From the NCBI GenBank assembly GCA_041608535.1, contig JBFISM010000002.1:1-64000 (forward strand): DNA of 64,000 nt, written 5' to 3'. Source of the DNA: JBFISM01 sp041608535 (GTDB taxonomy: Bacteria; Actinomycetota; Acidimicrobiia; Spongiisociales; UBA5794). Made by a program: the position numbers and the translations under genes. Shown here piece by piece: positions 8,129-16,773 of the stretch. Position 1 is the stretch's first letter, and every line of letters begins with the position of its first letter. The notes under the pieces were generated by a model. That model searched no databases, was not told the origin of the DNA, and was given only the letters and a program-made list of their open reading frames with translations.

Positions 8129-8616
8129 GGACTCGGGTCCAGGGCCAGCCCCGTGACCACTTCGCTTCCGGGGAGAGCAGTGAGGATCTGGGGCGGGGCG
8201 ATCACCTTCCGGTCACGGCTGCCTCCACCGAGGACGATGCGGCTCGGCTCCATCACTCGGGAGTCGATCCACAGCGGCACTTCTTCAGGCAAACCGAACG
8301 GTGTCACTCCTCCGATCTCCATTCCGGTGAGGGCCCGGGTGTCATCCGGCGAGGCGAATGAGGCTTTGCGCACCCCCAACCTGCGCCGCACCGTGCCGTT
8401 GACGTCGAGTCGGGTGGTGGCGAGCACGACGCACGCAGCAAATGCCTTCGGCTCCCGCTTCGATGCGACGACGATGGAGTTGGCAGACTCGTCTGGGCTG
8501 AAGCCATAGGCTGCGCAGAAATCCGCGGTGTCGGCGAGAGCGGGGTCGCAGGGGAACAACTCGTACGGCACGTCGAGCCGCTCCAGCACGGCTATGAGCG
8601 GATCGGCCACGTTCAT
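8125..8616 (-). CDS. YbaK/EbsC-family aminoacyl-tRNA deacylase
   Basis: A 163-residue protein of the YbaK/ProX editing-domain family, which hydrolyses mischarged Cys-, Ala- or Pro-tRNA in trans. Visible are the conserved VVASKREPKAFAACVVLATT strand with its essential Lys, the GVRKASFAS segment and GMEIGGVTPFGLP. The ATG at 8616 fits the family's length. The longer open frame to 9234 runs through an opposing gene. A TACGCT -10-like element ends 8 nt before the ATG on the minus strand, so the message may be leaderless or nearly so. It is the first gene of a two-gene operon with the patatin. Confidence 0.88.
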   Translation of the reverse strand: MNVADPLIAVLERLDVPYELFPCDPALADTADFCAAYGFSPDESANSIVVASKREPKAFAACVVLATTRLDVNGTVRRRLGVRKASFASPDDTRALTGMEIGGVTPFGLPEEVPLWIDSRVMEPSRIVLGGGSRDRKVIAPPQILTALPGSEVVTGLALDPSP

Positions 8617-8754
8617 GGCAACCGAGCGTAGTTCGACCCCCGGGGCCGCCCCGACACCGCTGCCACTGGATGCAGATCTCCGCACAGTTTTCACGAGTTC
8701 TCCACATTTCGACGAGACAGTTGCTGCATCGCAGACACAGAGAGAGGAATCATC

Positions 8755-9159
8755 GTGATGCGTTTGCTGGTTCTCGGCCTGGCGATCTTCGGCCTGGTCT
8801 CGCTGTTCTCGAGCGGCCTGGGCGCCGCTGCCGGGGTGGCGGCACTGCTGCTGGCACCATTGTTGATCATTGCCAAGCTCGGCTTCTTCCTGGTGCTGTT
8901 CGGCGTGATCGCTGGTTGCTTCGGTCGGCGCCACTCCTACGGCCGCCGTCGCTGGACCGACGATAGATCGGCGGATTGGACGGACGACTGGAACGAGTGG
9001 CGGAGGCGGTGGAGCGGTGGACCCGCACGGTGGTCGCACCGCCGTCGTGAACCGGCGGAGCCGACCCCCACCGACACCGAGCGCTTCGAGGAATGGCACC
9101 GTATGGCGCACGCCAAGAAGGAGGTCGACAGCTGGGTCGATCCGCAGCTGGAAGAATGA
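8755..9159 (+). CDS. small membrane protein with charged C-terminal tail
   Basis: A 134-residue protein. Two hydrophobic segments (about 3-26 and 28-53) are followed by a cytoplasmic-type tail rich in Arg, Trp, Asp and Glu. GAGAGG lies at 8742-8747. The GTG at 8755 (7 nt spacing) and the ATG at 8758 (10 nt) are both possible starts. The gene sits 31 nt before a response regulator/histidine kinase pair on the same strand, so it may be a co-transcribed sensor accessory or a target of that system. The family is not recognised. Confidence 0.65.
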   Translation: MMRLLVLGLAIFGLVSLFSSGLGAAAGVAALLLAPLLIIAKLGFFLVLFGVIAGCFGRRHSYGRRRWTDDRSADWTDDWNEWRRRWSGGPARWSHRRREPAEPTPTDTERFEEWHRMAHAKKEVDSWVDPQLEE

Positions 9160-9190
9160 ACGGCGACAATGGCCACGAGCCGAACGAAGC

Positions 9191-9880
9191 GTGGCCCCGG
9201 TGAAACAGGTCCTCGTCGTCGAAGACGAGATCAAGATCGCCCGCCTGGTGCGCGACTACCTGCACCAGGCGGGCTTCGCCGTGCTCGAAGCGGCTGACGG
9301 GCCCAGCGCCCTGGCGCTCGCCCGCACCGAACGCCCGGACATGATCGTGCTCGATCTCGGTCTACCGGGCATGGACGGCCTGGATGTGACGCGGAGTCTG
9401 CGAGCTACCTCGGCGGTTCCGATCATCATGCTCACCGCACGCTCTGAGGAGGCCGACCGGATCGTCGGGCTCGAGCTGGGAGCGGACGACTACATCGTCA
9501 AACCCTTCAGCCCCAAAGAGCTGGTGGCGCGAATCCGGGCGGTGCTGCGGAGGGCGGAAGCCACCATAGGGGGCGGGGAGACGATCCGCACCGGGCAGAT
9601 CGAGATCGACATTCCCAAGCGTCGCGTCACGGTGCGGGGAGACGACGTTGAGCTGACGTCGACCGAATTCGACTTGCTGGTGACGCTGGCGCGACAACCC
9701 GGGAGGATCTACACGCGGGCTCAGCTGCTCGATGCGATCCACGGGGTGTCGTTCGAGTCGTACGAGCGCTCTGTCGATGCGCACGTGAAGAACTTGCGGC
9801 GCAAGATCGAGTCGAATCCCCGCAAACCCGAGCTCGTCCTCACCGTCTACGGAGTGGGCTACAAGTTCACCGATGCCTGA
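9191..9880 (+). CDS. OmpR/PhoB-family response regulator
   Basis: A 229-residue two-component transcription factor. The receiver domain spans about 1-120, with the acidic pair EDE near residue 11, the phospho-acceptor Asp55 in MIVLDLGLPGMDG, the conserved TAR motif and Lys in DDYIVKPFSPKEL. The winged-helix effector domain spans about 130-225 (ELTSTEFDLLVTLARQPG, SVDAHVKNLRRKI). The start is uncertain. GTG at 9191 or GTG at 9200 would both keep the domain intact and neither has a strong ribosome-binding site. The 3' end overlaps the kinase gene by 8 nt, the classical coupling of a cognate pair. Confidence 0.9.
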   Translation: MAPVKQVLVVEDEIKIARLVRDYLHQAGFAVLEAADGPSALALARTERPDMIVLDLGLPGMDGLDVTRSLRATSAVPIIMLTARSEEADRIVGLELGADDYIVKPFSPKELVARIRAVLRRAEATIGGGETIRTGQIEIDIPKRRVTVRGDDVELTSTEFDLLVTLARQPGRIYTRAQLLDAIHGVSFESYERSVDAHVKNLRRKIESNPRKPELVLTVYGVGYKFTDA

Positions 9881-10964
9881 TCCCCGCCACACCGTGCGCA
9901 GCGAATGGGTCTCGGGATCGCCGTGGGGCGATCACGAGGCTGCTCGTGCGTGGCGCGGCTTTGGGCGGAAGGCGTTCTTCGGGTTCTTCACCGCGGCGCT
10001 GGCCGTGGCATCCGTGCTGGTGGGTCTCGGAGTCGGTCTCGGTCTCGTGCTGTCGGGTGTCGCCGGAATCGAATGGTCACCGATCCTCGTCATCCCGCTC
10101 GCCCTCATCGCGCTGGCAGTTCTCGTCGCCCGCTCCGGTTTCCGCACGTGGCGGCCGGTCGGGTTGCTCATCAATGCTGCCGGGAAGCTCGCCGACGGGG
10201 ACTACTCGGTGCGGGTAGCGCCTACCGGAACCCGCCAGATGCGATCGGTGATGTGGTCCTTCAACCGGATGGCGGAGCAGCTGGAGCGGGCTGATGAGCA
10301 GCGACGCCAACTGCTCGCCGACGTCGGACACGAGATCCGCACACCGCTCACCGTGATCCAGGGCGAGATCGAAGCCATGCTCGACGGGGTGCACCAACCC
10401 GATCCCGAGCATCTCCGCTTGCTGCTGGACGAGGTGGGTGTCATGGAGCGGTTGCTCGAGGATCTGCGCACGCTCAGCGTTGCGGAAGCCGGAGAGCTGT
10501 CGCTGCACAAGGAGCCCATCGATCTCGACGATCTCATCGTCGACGTGATCCAGGCTCATCGGACTCGGATGGACGAGGCGGGGGTGGTGGTTTCGCTCGA
10601 CATCGACCGGTCGCTCGACGACGTCGTCCTCGATCCGGTACGCATTCGCGGCGTTGTCTCCAATCTCGTGGCGAACGCGATTCACGCCATGCCCGACGGT
10701 GGAGCCCTGCGGGTATCGGCAGGGCGTAAACCGGAGGGGATCGAGATCTGCGTCTTCGACACCGGAGTCGGCATTCCGAGTGAGGAGCTGGATCTCGTCT
10801 TCGAACGGTTTCGCAAAGGGTCGACGTCCCATGGCTCGGGTCTCGGCCTGACGATCTCGCGCAACTTGGTGGAAGCTCACGGAGGTTCGATCGAGATCTC
10901 GAGTGTCGAGCACCACGGCACCACTGTCGTGGTGACGTTACCGGTTGCACCCGACACCGATTGA
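9873..10964 (+). CDS. sensor histidine kinase with minimal external loop
   Basis: A 363-residue membrane kinase. Two transmembrane helices (about 36-60 and 68-86) are joined by only about seven residues, so there is no extracytoplasmic sensor domain. This is an intramembrane-sensing layout. A HAMP-like linker follows, then the dimerisation/phospho-acceptor helix with His153 in VGHEIRTPLT and the ATPase domain (about 240-360) with NLVANAIHAM (N box), FDTGVGIP (G1), FERFRKG (F) and GSGLGLTIS (G2). It phosphorylates the regulator encoded immediately upstream, whose gene it overlaps by 8 nt. The adjacent small membrane protein is a candidate partner. Confidence 0.9.
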   Translation: MPDPRHTVRSEWVSGSPWGDHEAARAWRGFGRKAFFGFFTAALAVASVLVGLGVGLGLVLSGVAGIEWSPILVIPLALIALAVLVARSGFRTWRPVGLLINAAGKLADGDYSVRVAPTGTRQMRSVMWSFNRMAEQLERADEQRRQLLADVGHEIRTPLTVIQGEIEAMLDGVHQPDPEHLRLLLDEVGVMERLLEDLRTLSVAEAGELSLHKEPIDLDDLIVDVIQAHRTRMDEAGVVVSLDIDRSLDDVVLDPVRIRGVVSNLVANAIHAMPDGGALRVSAGRKPEGIEICVFDTGVGIPSEELDLVFERFRKGSTSHGSGLGLTISRNLVEAHGGSIEISSVEHHGTTVVVTLPVAPDTD

Positions 10965-11021
10965 TCCGCAGCGCAGCCGGGCTCTCGTACACTCCCGGAG
11001 GGCACGAACGGGAAGAACGAC

Positions 11022-13295
11022 ATGAGCGCGATACGCCCGCTCAGAGACATGGGTGGCGGCAGCTACGGCCACAAGGCCCGGAACCTGCGCTGGCTGTTCG
11101 ACGAGGGCGAGCCGATCCCTGCCACCTGGTTGATACCTGCCGGAGCGAAACCGAGCGAGCAGGAGATCGCCCGGTTCTTCGATGGCTCAAAGCGGTATGC
11201 GGTGCGCTCTTCGGCTGATGTGGAAGACGGGGCATTGCTGTCGTTCGCCGGCCAATTCACGACCAGGCTCGACGTGGAAGGACTCGCTGCGATCCGCGAT
11301 GCGATCACGGACGTGCAGCTCTCGGTGTCGAGCGAAACGGTGCGGGCGTATCTGGTTCATGCCGGGGCACCGGACAAGTCGATCCAGATGGGAGTCGTGG
11401 TTCAAGAGATGGTGCAGCCGGTGGCGTCCGGCGTGGTTTTCTCCCGAAACCCGATCACCGGCCTCAACGAAGTCGTCATCGAGGCGGTTGCCGGACGTGG
11501 CGACCGTCTCCTCAGCGAGGGAGTGACCCCAGATCGCTGGATTCATCGCTGGGGTACCTGGACCGAGAAGCCGGAATCGCCTGTGGTTCCCGACGCTGTC
11601 GCCGGCGGCATTGCCGCGGCCGCACGCCGGATCGCCGAGGAGTACGGCAAACCGGCCGATCTGGAATGGGTATGGGATGGCGATCAGGTGTGGTGGGTGC
11701 AGCTCCGTCCGATCACCGGCATCGACGATGTCGTCGTCTACTCGAATCGGATCGCCAAGGAGGTGATGCCGGGGATCATCAAGCCGCTGGTGTGGAGCGT
11801 CAACGTGCCCGTCGTGAACACTGCGTGGATCGAGCTGTTCACCGAGGCCATCGGTCCCAACGATCTCGAGCCGGACGCTCTGGCCCGCTCGTTTGCGTAC
11901 AGGTCGTACTTCAACATGAGTGCGGTCGGCGACATCTTCGAGCTGTTCGGCATGCCCCGGGACTCCCTAGAGCTGCTTCTCGGTCTGGACGGCGGTGACG
12001 GCGGGCCCTCGATGCGGCCCACTGCGGCGACGCTGCGCAAGCTGCCCAGGCTGCTCAACGTGGCCCTGGGCAACGTCCGCTATGCGAAGAAGGTTCCCGG
12101 ATATCTGGATCGACTGGAACGACGGTACGAACCATATGCGTCGAGGGCGCTTCGTCCACTCTCCGAAGGCGAGCTGCTGCGCGATGTCGACGAGCTGATG
12201 CCGCTGACCACGGCGGCGGCGCTGATCAACATCAAGGTTCCCCTGCTGGCCAACCTGCGGAGCGCCTTGTTGCGCAGAAAGGTCGCCAACGCGGGGTTCG
12301 ATCCCGAGGACGTGGCGATTACCTCGGTCACCGATCTGGGCAACATCAACCCACAAGCGGCACTAGAGAAGCTGGGGGCGGTGGCCGCCAAGCTCGACGA
12401 CGATGCGCGCACCCGCATCACCGAGCGTGGTCTTGCGGCGGCGCCAGACCATTTTCGCAACCAGGTGCTCGACTTTCTCGACACGTTCGGCCATTTCAGC
12501 GCCAGCGGCAACGACTTCTCGGTGGCGCCGTGGCGCGAATCGCCGGACACGATCGCCCGGCTGGCCCTCAACATGCCTGCCAACGGGTCCACCCGGGGTA
12601 GTATGGACTGGGAGGCGGTCGAGGCGTCACAGCCGTTGTTGAAACGGCTCCGGTTGCGCTCGGCGCAACGCCGCACCGCACACCTCATCCAGCTGCGCGA
12701 GTCGGTGAGCTCGGTGTACACCTTCGGATACGGTGTCTTCAGGCGCTATTTCCTCGAGCTGGGTAGGCGGCTGACGGAGCGCGGCCTTCTCGATGACCGG
12801 AACGACATCTGGTACCTCACGCTGGAAGAGGTTCGCCAAGCGGTGCACCTCGGATTGGCGGAAGCCGGCGAGATCGCAGCGCAACGCAAGCGCGAGATCG
12901 ACCAGCTCGCTGGGGTCGACATGCCCGACATCATCTACGGCGACGACTTCGTCCCGGCTGCGCGTTCCTCCGAGGTCGCATCGCAGCTCTCCGGGGTTCC
13001 CACGTCGCGAGGCCGCTATCGCGGACGGCTCCGCATCGTCCGGGAGCTCGCGGACTTCCCCACGGTGGAGCAGGGTGACGTGATCGCCGTGCCCTTCTCT
13101 GACGTGGGGTGGACACCGGTGTTCGCCAGGGCCGGTGCGGTTGTGGCCGAGTCGGGTGGCATGCTGTCCCACGCCTCGATCGTCGCCAGGGAATATGGCA
13201 TTCCGTGCGTCGTGTCGGTGCCGGGGGCGACCCGGCTCCCAGAGGGTGCGACGGTGATCGTGGACGCCTATGCAGGGACCGTGACGGTCGAGTGA
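11022..13295 (+). CDS. PEP-synthase/rifampin-phosphotransferase-like ATP-dependent dikinase
   Basis: A 757-residue enzyme of the PEP-utilising family. The ATP-grasp domain (about 1-235) begins with a shortened GGGSYGHKARNL in place of the usual GGKGxNL, then YAVRSSADVEDG, GVVFSRNPITG and the ADLEWVWDGDQVWWVQLRP terminus. The middle helical region (about 240-655) is the substrate-binding part of rifampin phosphotransferase-type proteins. The swivelling phosphohistidine domain at the C-terminus has His717 in GGMLSHASIVAREYGIPCVV. There is no C-terminal PEP-barrel, so it resembles RPH-type small-molecule phosphotransferases more than pyruvate phosphate dikinase. The substrate is unknown. A TACACT -10-like hexamer lies at 10988-10993 and a GGGAAG site before the ATG. 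Confidence 0.8.
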   Translation: MSAIRPLRDMGGGSYGHKARNLRWLFDEGEPIPATWLIPAGAKPSEQEIARFFDGSKRYAVRSSADVEDGALLSFAGQFTTRLDVEGLAAIRDAITDVQLSVSSETVRAYLVHAGAPDKSIQMGVVVQEMVQPVASGVVFSRNPITGLNEVVIEAVAGRGDRLLSEGVTPDRWIHRWGTWTEKPESPVVPDAVAGGIAAAARRIAEEYGKPADLEWVWDGDQVWWVQLRPITGIDDVVVYSNRIAKEVMPGIIKPLVWSVNVPVVNTAWIELFTEAIGPNDLEPDALARSFAYRSYFNMSAVGDIFELFGMPRDSLELLLGLDGGDGGPSMRPTAATLRKLPRLLNVALGNVRYAKKVPGYLDRLERRYEPYASRALRPLSEGELLRDVDELMPLTTAAALINIKVPLLANLRSALLRRKVANAGFDPEDVAITSVTDLGNINPQAALEKLGAVAAKLDDDARTRITERGLAAAPDHFRNQVLDFLDTFGHFSASGNDFSVAPWRESPDTIARLALNMPANGSTRGSMDWEAVEASQPLLKRLRLRSAQRRTAHLIQLRESVSSVYTFGYGVFRRYFLELGRRLTERGLLDDRNDIWYLTLEEVRQAVHLGLAEAGEIAAQRKREIDQLAGVDMPDIIYGDDFVPAARSSEVASQLSGVPTSRGRYRGRLRIVRELADFPTVEQGDVIAVPFSDVGWTPVFARAGAVVAESGGMLSHASIVAREYGIPCVVSVPGATRLPEGATVIVDAYAGTVTVE

Positions 13296-13308
13296 TCGGA
13301 CCGGCACC

Positions 13309-13947
13309 TCACCCGGGATCGGAAAACACGAGGTGCCGCGAGTAGTCCTCCAGAATCCCGTACTGGCCGTCGTACTCGTATCCGAGGAAGTCCTCGAACA
13401 CGAAGAGCCTGGGTGGGAAATAGGTGAGCGACACGAACGCCACCGTCAGGGTGAGCAGCACGATCCGGCCTGTGTTCTCCCGCCGGCGGGGATGTGACGT
13501 GAGCAAGCGATAGGCGACGATGTTGCCCAGCAGGACACCGAAGACCCCGGTGGAGATGTCCGCCCAGAGAAACCCTCGACCATAGATCGGCAGAGCAATA
13601 CCGAGGTAGAAGTAGAACGAGGCCAGGACCCCGAGCGGTGTCACCAGCAGCGCCATCGCTTTGCCAAACCAGTAGTTGGCGGCGAAGTCCTTGACGAAGG
13701 CGTGCTGGACCAGCGTATAGACGAGACCGGGCCAGAAGAACAGCTTCAGGTGCTCCCACGAGCTCTCGTTCACCGAGCCGAACAACGCCGCAACCGGGTG
13801 GAAAGCGGACAGCTCGTACACGAAGTGGAGCGCCGATCCGGCGAGCATGATGAAGAAGAAGGCACCCACCTCCCACCACAGGAGACTGCGCCTCTGCTCT
13901 CTGGTCTGAGCCGGCCCGGCGACGTCGGTGGTCGGCGTCGTCACCAC
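13309..13947 (-). CDS. DUF6512-like polytopic membrane protein
   Basis: About 212 residues. After a short hydrophilic N-terminus come some five to six membrane segments. The WWEVGAFFFIMLAGSALHFV and NESSWEHLKLFFWPGL segments match what I recall of the DUF6512 family. The GTG start overlaps the TAG stop of the upstream HupE-like gene (TAGTG), so the two are translationally coupled. A much longer open frame in the same phase runs back to 14643, but it is a shadow of the HupE gene. The function is unknown. It converges on the dikinase gene with a 13-nt gap. Confidence 0.75.
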   Translation of the reverse strand: MVTTPTTDVAGPAQTREQRRSLLWWEVGAFFFIMLAGSALHFVYELSAFHPVAALFGSVNESSWEHLKLFFWPGLVYTLVQHAFVKDFAANYWFGKAMALLVTPLGVLASFYFYLGIALPIYGRGFLWADISTGVFGVLLGNIVAYRLLTSHPRRRENTGRIVLLTLTVAFVSLTYFPPRLFVFEDFLGYEYDGQYGILEDYSRHLVFSDPG

Positions 13948-14570
13948 TACAGCACACCGCCGAGGAAGAGTGCCCCGATCGCAACGAAACCGGCTCCACC
14001 GGCACGAAGCACGCTGCGTCCCGCCGAATAGCGACGTGCGATCTCGCCGATGAGCACACCGACGAGATGGATCATCGCCGTGCCGATGAGGAACCCGGCC
14101 GCATACGCAACGGGACCGGCGATCTCGGGGATCTCGGCCCCGTGTGCGTAGCCGTGAAAGAATCCAAAGAAGGCCACCGCAGCCATCACGGCACGCACCG
14201 GGAGCCGGCGATCCACCGCCATCGCAGCCCCGAGCAGAACGACCGAGACGGCGATCCCGGTCTCGATGGCGCCGGTTCCGAGCCCGATCCCGATCCTCCC
14301 GACCGCTCCACCGATGGCCATCGCGGCGACAAAGAGCCCAGGCACAGTGAAGATGGCACTCCCGCCGAGCATCGAGCTGACGATGCCGACGCTCATCATG
14401 GCGATGAAGTGGTCGAGCCCGAGCACCGGATGCAGGAAGCCCCCGAAGAACGACCCGAGGCGGATGACCTGGTTCTCGTGAGCCAGGGCAGCGGAGGGCA
14501 GCGACAGCCAAGCCGCGGCGAGCGCAACCACGGCACCGGTGCGAACCACCGTCCAACGTGATGTCGACAC
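13947..14570 (-). CDS. HupE/UreJ-family membrane protein
   Basis: A 207-residue protein with an N-terminal signal or first helix (about 10-30), then six hydrophobic segments. HPVLGLDHFIAMMSVGI (about 47-63) carries the conserved His/Asp metal-binding pattern of HupE, and GFFHGYAHGAEIP (about 135-147) the second His-rich motif. Family members are linked to nickel or cobalt handling for hydrogenase/urease, but no such enzyme lies nearby, so another metal or role is possible. A GGGAGA site precedes the GTG start. It is the first gene of a coupled pair with the DUF6512-like gene. Confidence 0.85.
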   Translation of the reverse strand: MSTSRWTVVRTGAVVALAAAWLSLPSAALAHENQVIRLGSFFGGFLHPVLGLDHFIAMMSVGIVSSMLGGSAIFTVPGLFVAAMAIGGAVGRIGIGLGTGAIETGIAVSVVLLGAAMAVDRRLPVRAVMAAVAFFGFFHGYAHGAEIPEIAGPVAYAAGFLIGTAMIHLVGVLIGEIARRYSAGRSVLRAGGAGFVAIGALFLGGVL

Positions 14571-14697
14571 GACGTCTCCCAGCTCTGTCTCGTCCGTACG
14601 GCGCTGACCCGCCGTGCGGATGAGGGCACCTCACGCCCGGCATCGTTTTGCGGTGTGAAGGACGCTAGCGTCGCTGTCGCCGCTTGCGGGAGGGAAC

Positions 14698-15396
14698 GTG
14701 GATCTGTTGCCGGCCGTTGCGCTGGGAGTAGCTGGATACTTCGTCGGAGCGGTCTCGTTTGCCCGGCTCATCGCAGCCAGAGTCATCCCGGGCGAGGACA
14801 TCCGTTCGACGACCATGGAGCTGGTTGGTGGAGCCACGTTGGAGTACGGCGGGGTGAGCGCCACTGCCGTGGGTGCGAGGACGGGCCCGAGGTGGGGTCT
14901 CGTCGTGGGAGTGCTGGACATGCTCAAGGCGTTCGTTCCCGTGCTGGCGGTGCGCCTGATCTGGCCCGACGAGTGGTGGCACCTCGTGGTTGCGGTCATG
15001 GTGGTGGCCGGTCACAACTGGCCGGTCTACTACCGGTTCCGAGGTGGGCGGGGGCAGTCGCCTCTGTACGGCGGGCTGGCAGCGGTGGATTGGGTCGCCA
15101 TACCGGTGACCACGTTGGCCGGTTTGTTCGTCGGGCTCGTCGTGTTGCGAGACATGTTCTTCGCCTACACGCTGGGTCAGTTCCTGCTCATCCCGTGGTT
15201 CTGGTGGCAGGGCACGCCCCAAGAGGTCGCCTATGCCGTGGCGATCAACCTCTTGTTCGTGTTGGCCACCATCCCCGAGATCACGGCATACTTCGCCAAG
15301 CGCCGCACCGGGGAGCTCCGGCAAGTGACGTCGTGGCGCGACTTCCGCTCCTCCCACCCGGCGATGGGCTCGGGGAGGGACACGCCGGATGGCTGA
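14698..15396 (+). CDS. PlsY-like glycerol-3-phosphate acyltransferase family protein
   Basis: A 232-residue polytopic membrane protein resembling acyl-phosphate:glycerol-3-phosphate acyltransferase PlsY. VAGYFVGAVSFARLIAAR is the N-terminal family motif. GLVVGVLDMLKAFVPVLAV matches the central D..KG..PV helix, and GHNWPVYYRFRGGRGQSP matches the GHxFPVF..FKGGKG loop. The usual GSGNxGATN motif is altered to GGATLEYGGVSATA, so substrate use may differ from classical PlsY. A GGGAGGG site lies 4-5 nt before the GTG at 14698. It overlaps the next gene by 8 nt. Confidence 0.72.
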   Translation: MDLLPAVALGVAGYFVGAVSFARLIAARVIPGEDIRSTTMELVGGATLEYGGVSATAVGARTGPRWGLVVGVLDMLKAFVPVLAVRLIWPDEWWHLVVAVMVVAGHNWPVYYRFRGGRGQSPLYGGLAAVDWVAIPVTTLAGLFVGLVVLRDMFFAYTLGQFLLIPWFWWQGTPQEVAYAVAINLLFVLATIPEITAYFAKRRTGELRQVTSWRDFRSSHPAMGSGRDTPDG

Positions 15397-15793
15397 AATC
15401 CTGGAGTCGGGCGAGACCCACGAGTTTCGTCCCCGCCACCCGCAGTGGCGCTGGCTGGCGCTCGATGCCGTCGCCATCGGTGCCTTCGTCCTCATCGGGC
15501 GCGACACCCACAACGAGGGCAATGCCCTCGTCGACGTCGTGGGTACCGCAGCGCCGTTGCTCGCCGGGCTGGTCGCCGGGTGGGTCGCCGCCGATGCCAC
15601 GCACCGCCCGCTGCTTCCGACAACAGGAGTCGTCGTGGCGGCGATGTCGCTCCTGGCCGGGTTGGGGATTCGCCGTCTCGTGTTCGGCGACGGTATCGCG
15701 GGTCCGTTCGTCCTCGTAGCTGCGGGCTACTACCTGGTCACGTTGGTGGGCTGGCGCATCGTGGCGCAGCGATTGGCGACGATACGAGATTGA
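15389..15793 (+). CDS. DUF3054-family membrane protein
   Basis: A 134-residue protein with four predicted membrane helices. AFVLIGRDTHNEGN after the first helix and AAPLLAGLVAGWVAADAT match the DUF3054 pattern as I recall it, with a terminal LVGWRIVAQRL helix. It overlaps the 3' end of the PlsY-like gene by 8 nt, implying one operon. The function of DUF3054 proteins is unknown. Confidence 0.72.
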   Translation: MAEILESGETHEFRPRHPQWRWLALDAVAIGAFVLIGRDTHNEGNALVDVVGTAAPLLAGLVAGWVAADATHRPLLPTTGVVVAAMSLLAGLGIRRLVFGDGIAGPFVLVAAGYYLVTLVGWRIVAQRLATIRD

Positions 15794-15915
15794 CCCGGCT
15801 CGCTCCGGGGCTGTGTGAGCAGGACGGCGAAGCGGCCGAACGGCGTTGCCGGCTATCGATGAATGTTCACCCACCGGTCGTCCGCATGCTGCAGCATCGC
15901 CGACACTGTGGCGGT

Positions 15916-16722
15916 ATGTTCTCCGGTGTGTTCGCTGCGGAGATAGCACCCGAAGTCGATCGTCTCGTGTGGACGGTCAACCACACCGCCCGCGACGTCG
16001 GGAAATACCGACCGGCGTTCGAGGACGCCGGGATCGGCGATGTCGAGTTCACCAGCCTGGCGAATCTCGCGCCGGCGCTTCGCACCGGCCCGGTTCCGGA
16101 GAGGATCTTCCTCCGGCGCTACCGCTACCGCCGGCCCGACGTGGTGCGTGAGCTGATCGCGACGTTACTGGAGGCGGACTGTCTGGCTGCCGAGGACGAT
16201 GGCTATGCGGCCACGGATCGGCTGGCGCCCGTGCTCTCCGCCATCGAGGCCAGTTGGGTCGCCACCGCAGACGAGGTGTGGGACGGCCATGAGGAAGCAG
16301 TCGCAACGCTGTCGCCGCTCGTCCGCCGCATCCTGGACACTGCCCCCGACTCGCCGTTGCTGGCTGCGTATCGTCTCGCACCCGAGCCTCCCTCTCCGAG
16401 GGCGACGTTGTTCCAACGTCTCGCCGTGCAGCGTCTCATCCGCAACGAAGCGCACGCTGCGGCGTGGAAAGCGCGTGGTCTCTCCGCAGAAGACATGGTG
16501 GTCCTCACCGCACTGTGGCTGGGTGAGGTGCCCGCAGCGTCGTGGACGGGTCCCCCCACCTTCGTCAACGAAGGCCTGCTCACGGAGGAGGGTCGGGAAG
16601 TCCGTAGGGAGATCGAGGCCGACACGAACGACCGCAACGAGCTCGCCTTCGTGGTGCTCGGCGATGAGGACCGGCGTACGTATCTCGCGACCGTGAGAGC
16701 GCTTCCGGGCACCCCGCCCTGA
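15916..16722 (+). CDS. conserved hypothetical protein, possibly SCO6745-like
   Basis: About 268 residues and predicted cytoplasmic. The body is helical with a repeated pattern of a basic arm (ERIFLRRYRYRRPDVVRELI) followed by a winged-helix-like LLEADCLAAEDDGYAATDRL, then a second half with AVQRLIRNEAHAAAWKARGL. This recalls actinobacterial SCO6745-family proteins (tandem winged helices, function unknown), a tentative assignment from memory. The start is uncertain. In-frame ATGs at 15859, 15886 and 15916 all lack a good ribosome-binding site, and 15916 best fits the domain start. The TGA stop at 16720-16722 is followed by a 51-nt gap to the convergent VOC gene. Confidence 0.6.
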   Translation: MFSGVFAAEIAPEVDRLVWTVNHTARDVGKYRPAFEDAGIGDVEFTSLANLAPALRTGPVPERIFLRRYRYRRPDVVRELIATLLEADCLAAEDDGYAATDRLAPVLSAIEASWVATADEVWDGHEEAVATLSPLVRRILDTAPDSPLLAAYRLAPEPPSPRATLFQRLAVQRLIRNEAHAAAWKARGLSAEDMVVLTALWLGEVPAASWTGPPTFVNEGLLTEEGREVRREIEADTNDRNELAFVVLGDEDRRTYLATVRALPGTPP

Positions 16723-16773
16723 GCCCCCCCGCAGGTCAAGGTCTGCGGCCGGCCAGATTCATGCGATCTGGTT

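Noticed and set aside
6803..8509. 568-codon plus-strand frame across the LigD-type, patatin and YbaK genes
   Set aside because: It runs antisense or out of frame through three genes with clear catalytic motifs, and its composition is typical of shadow frames.
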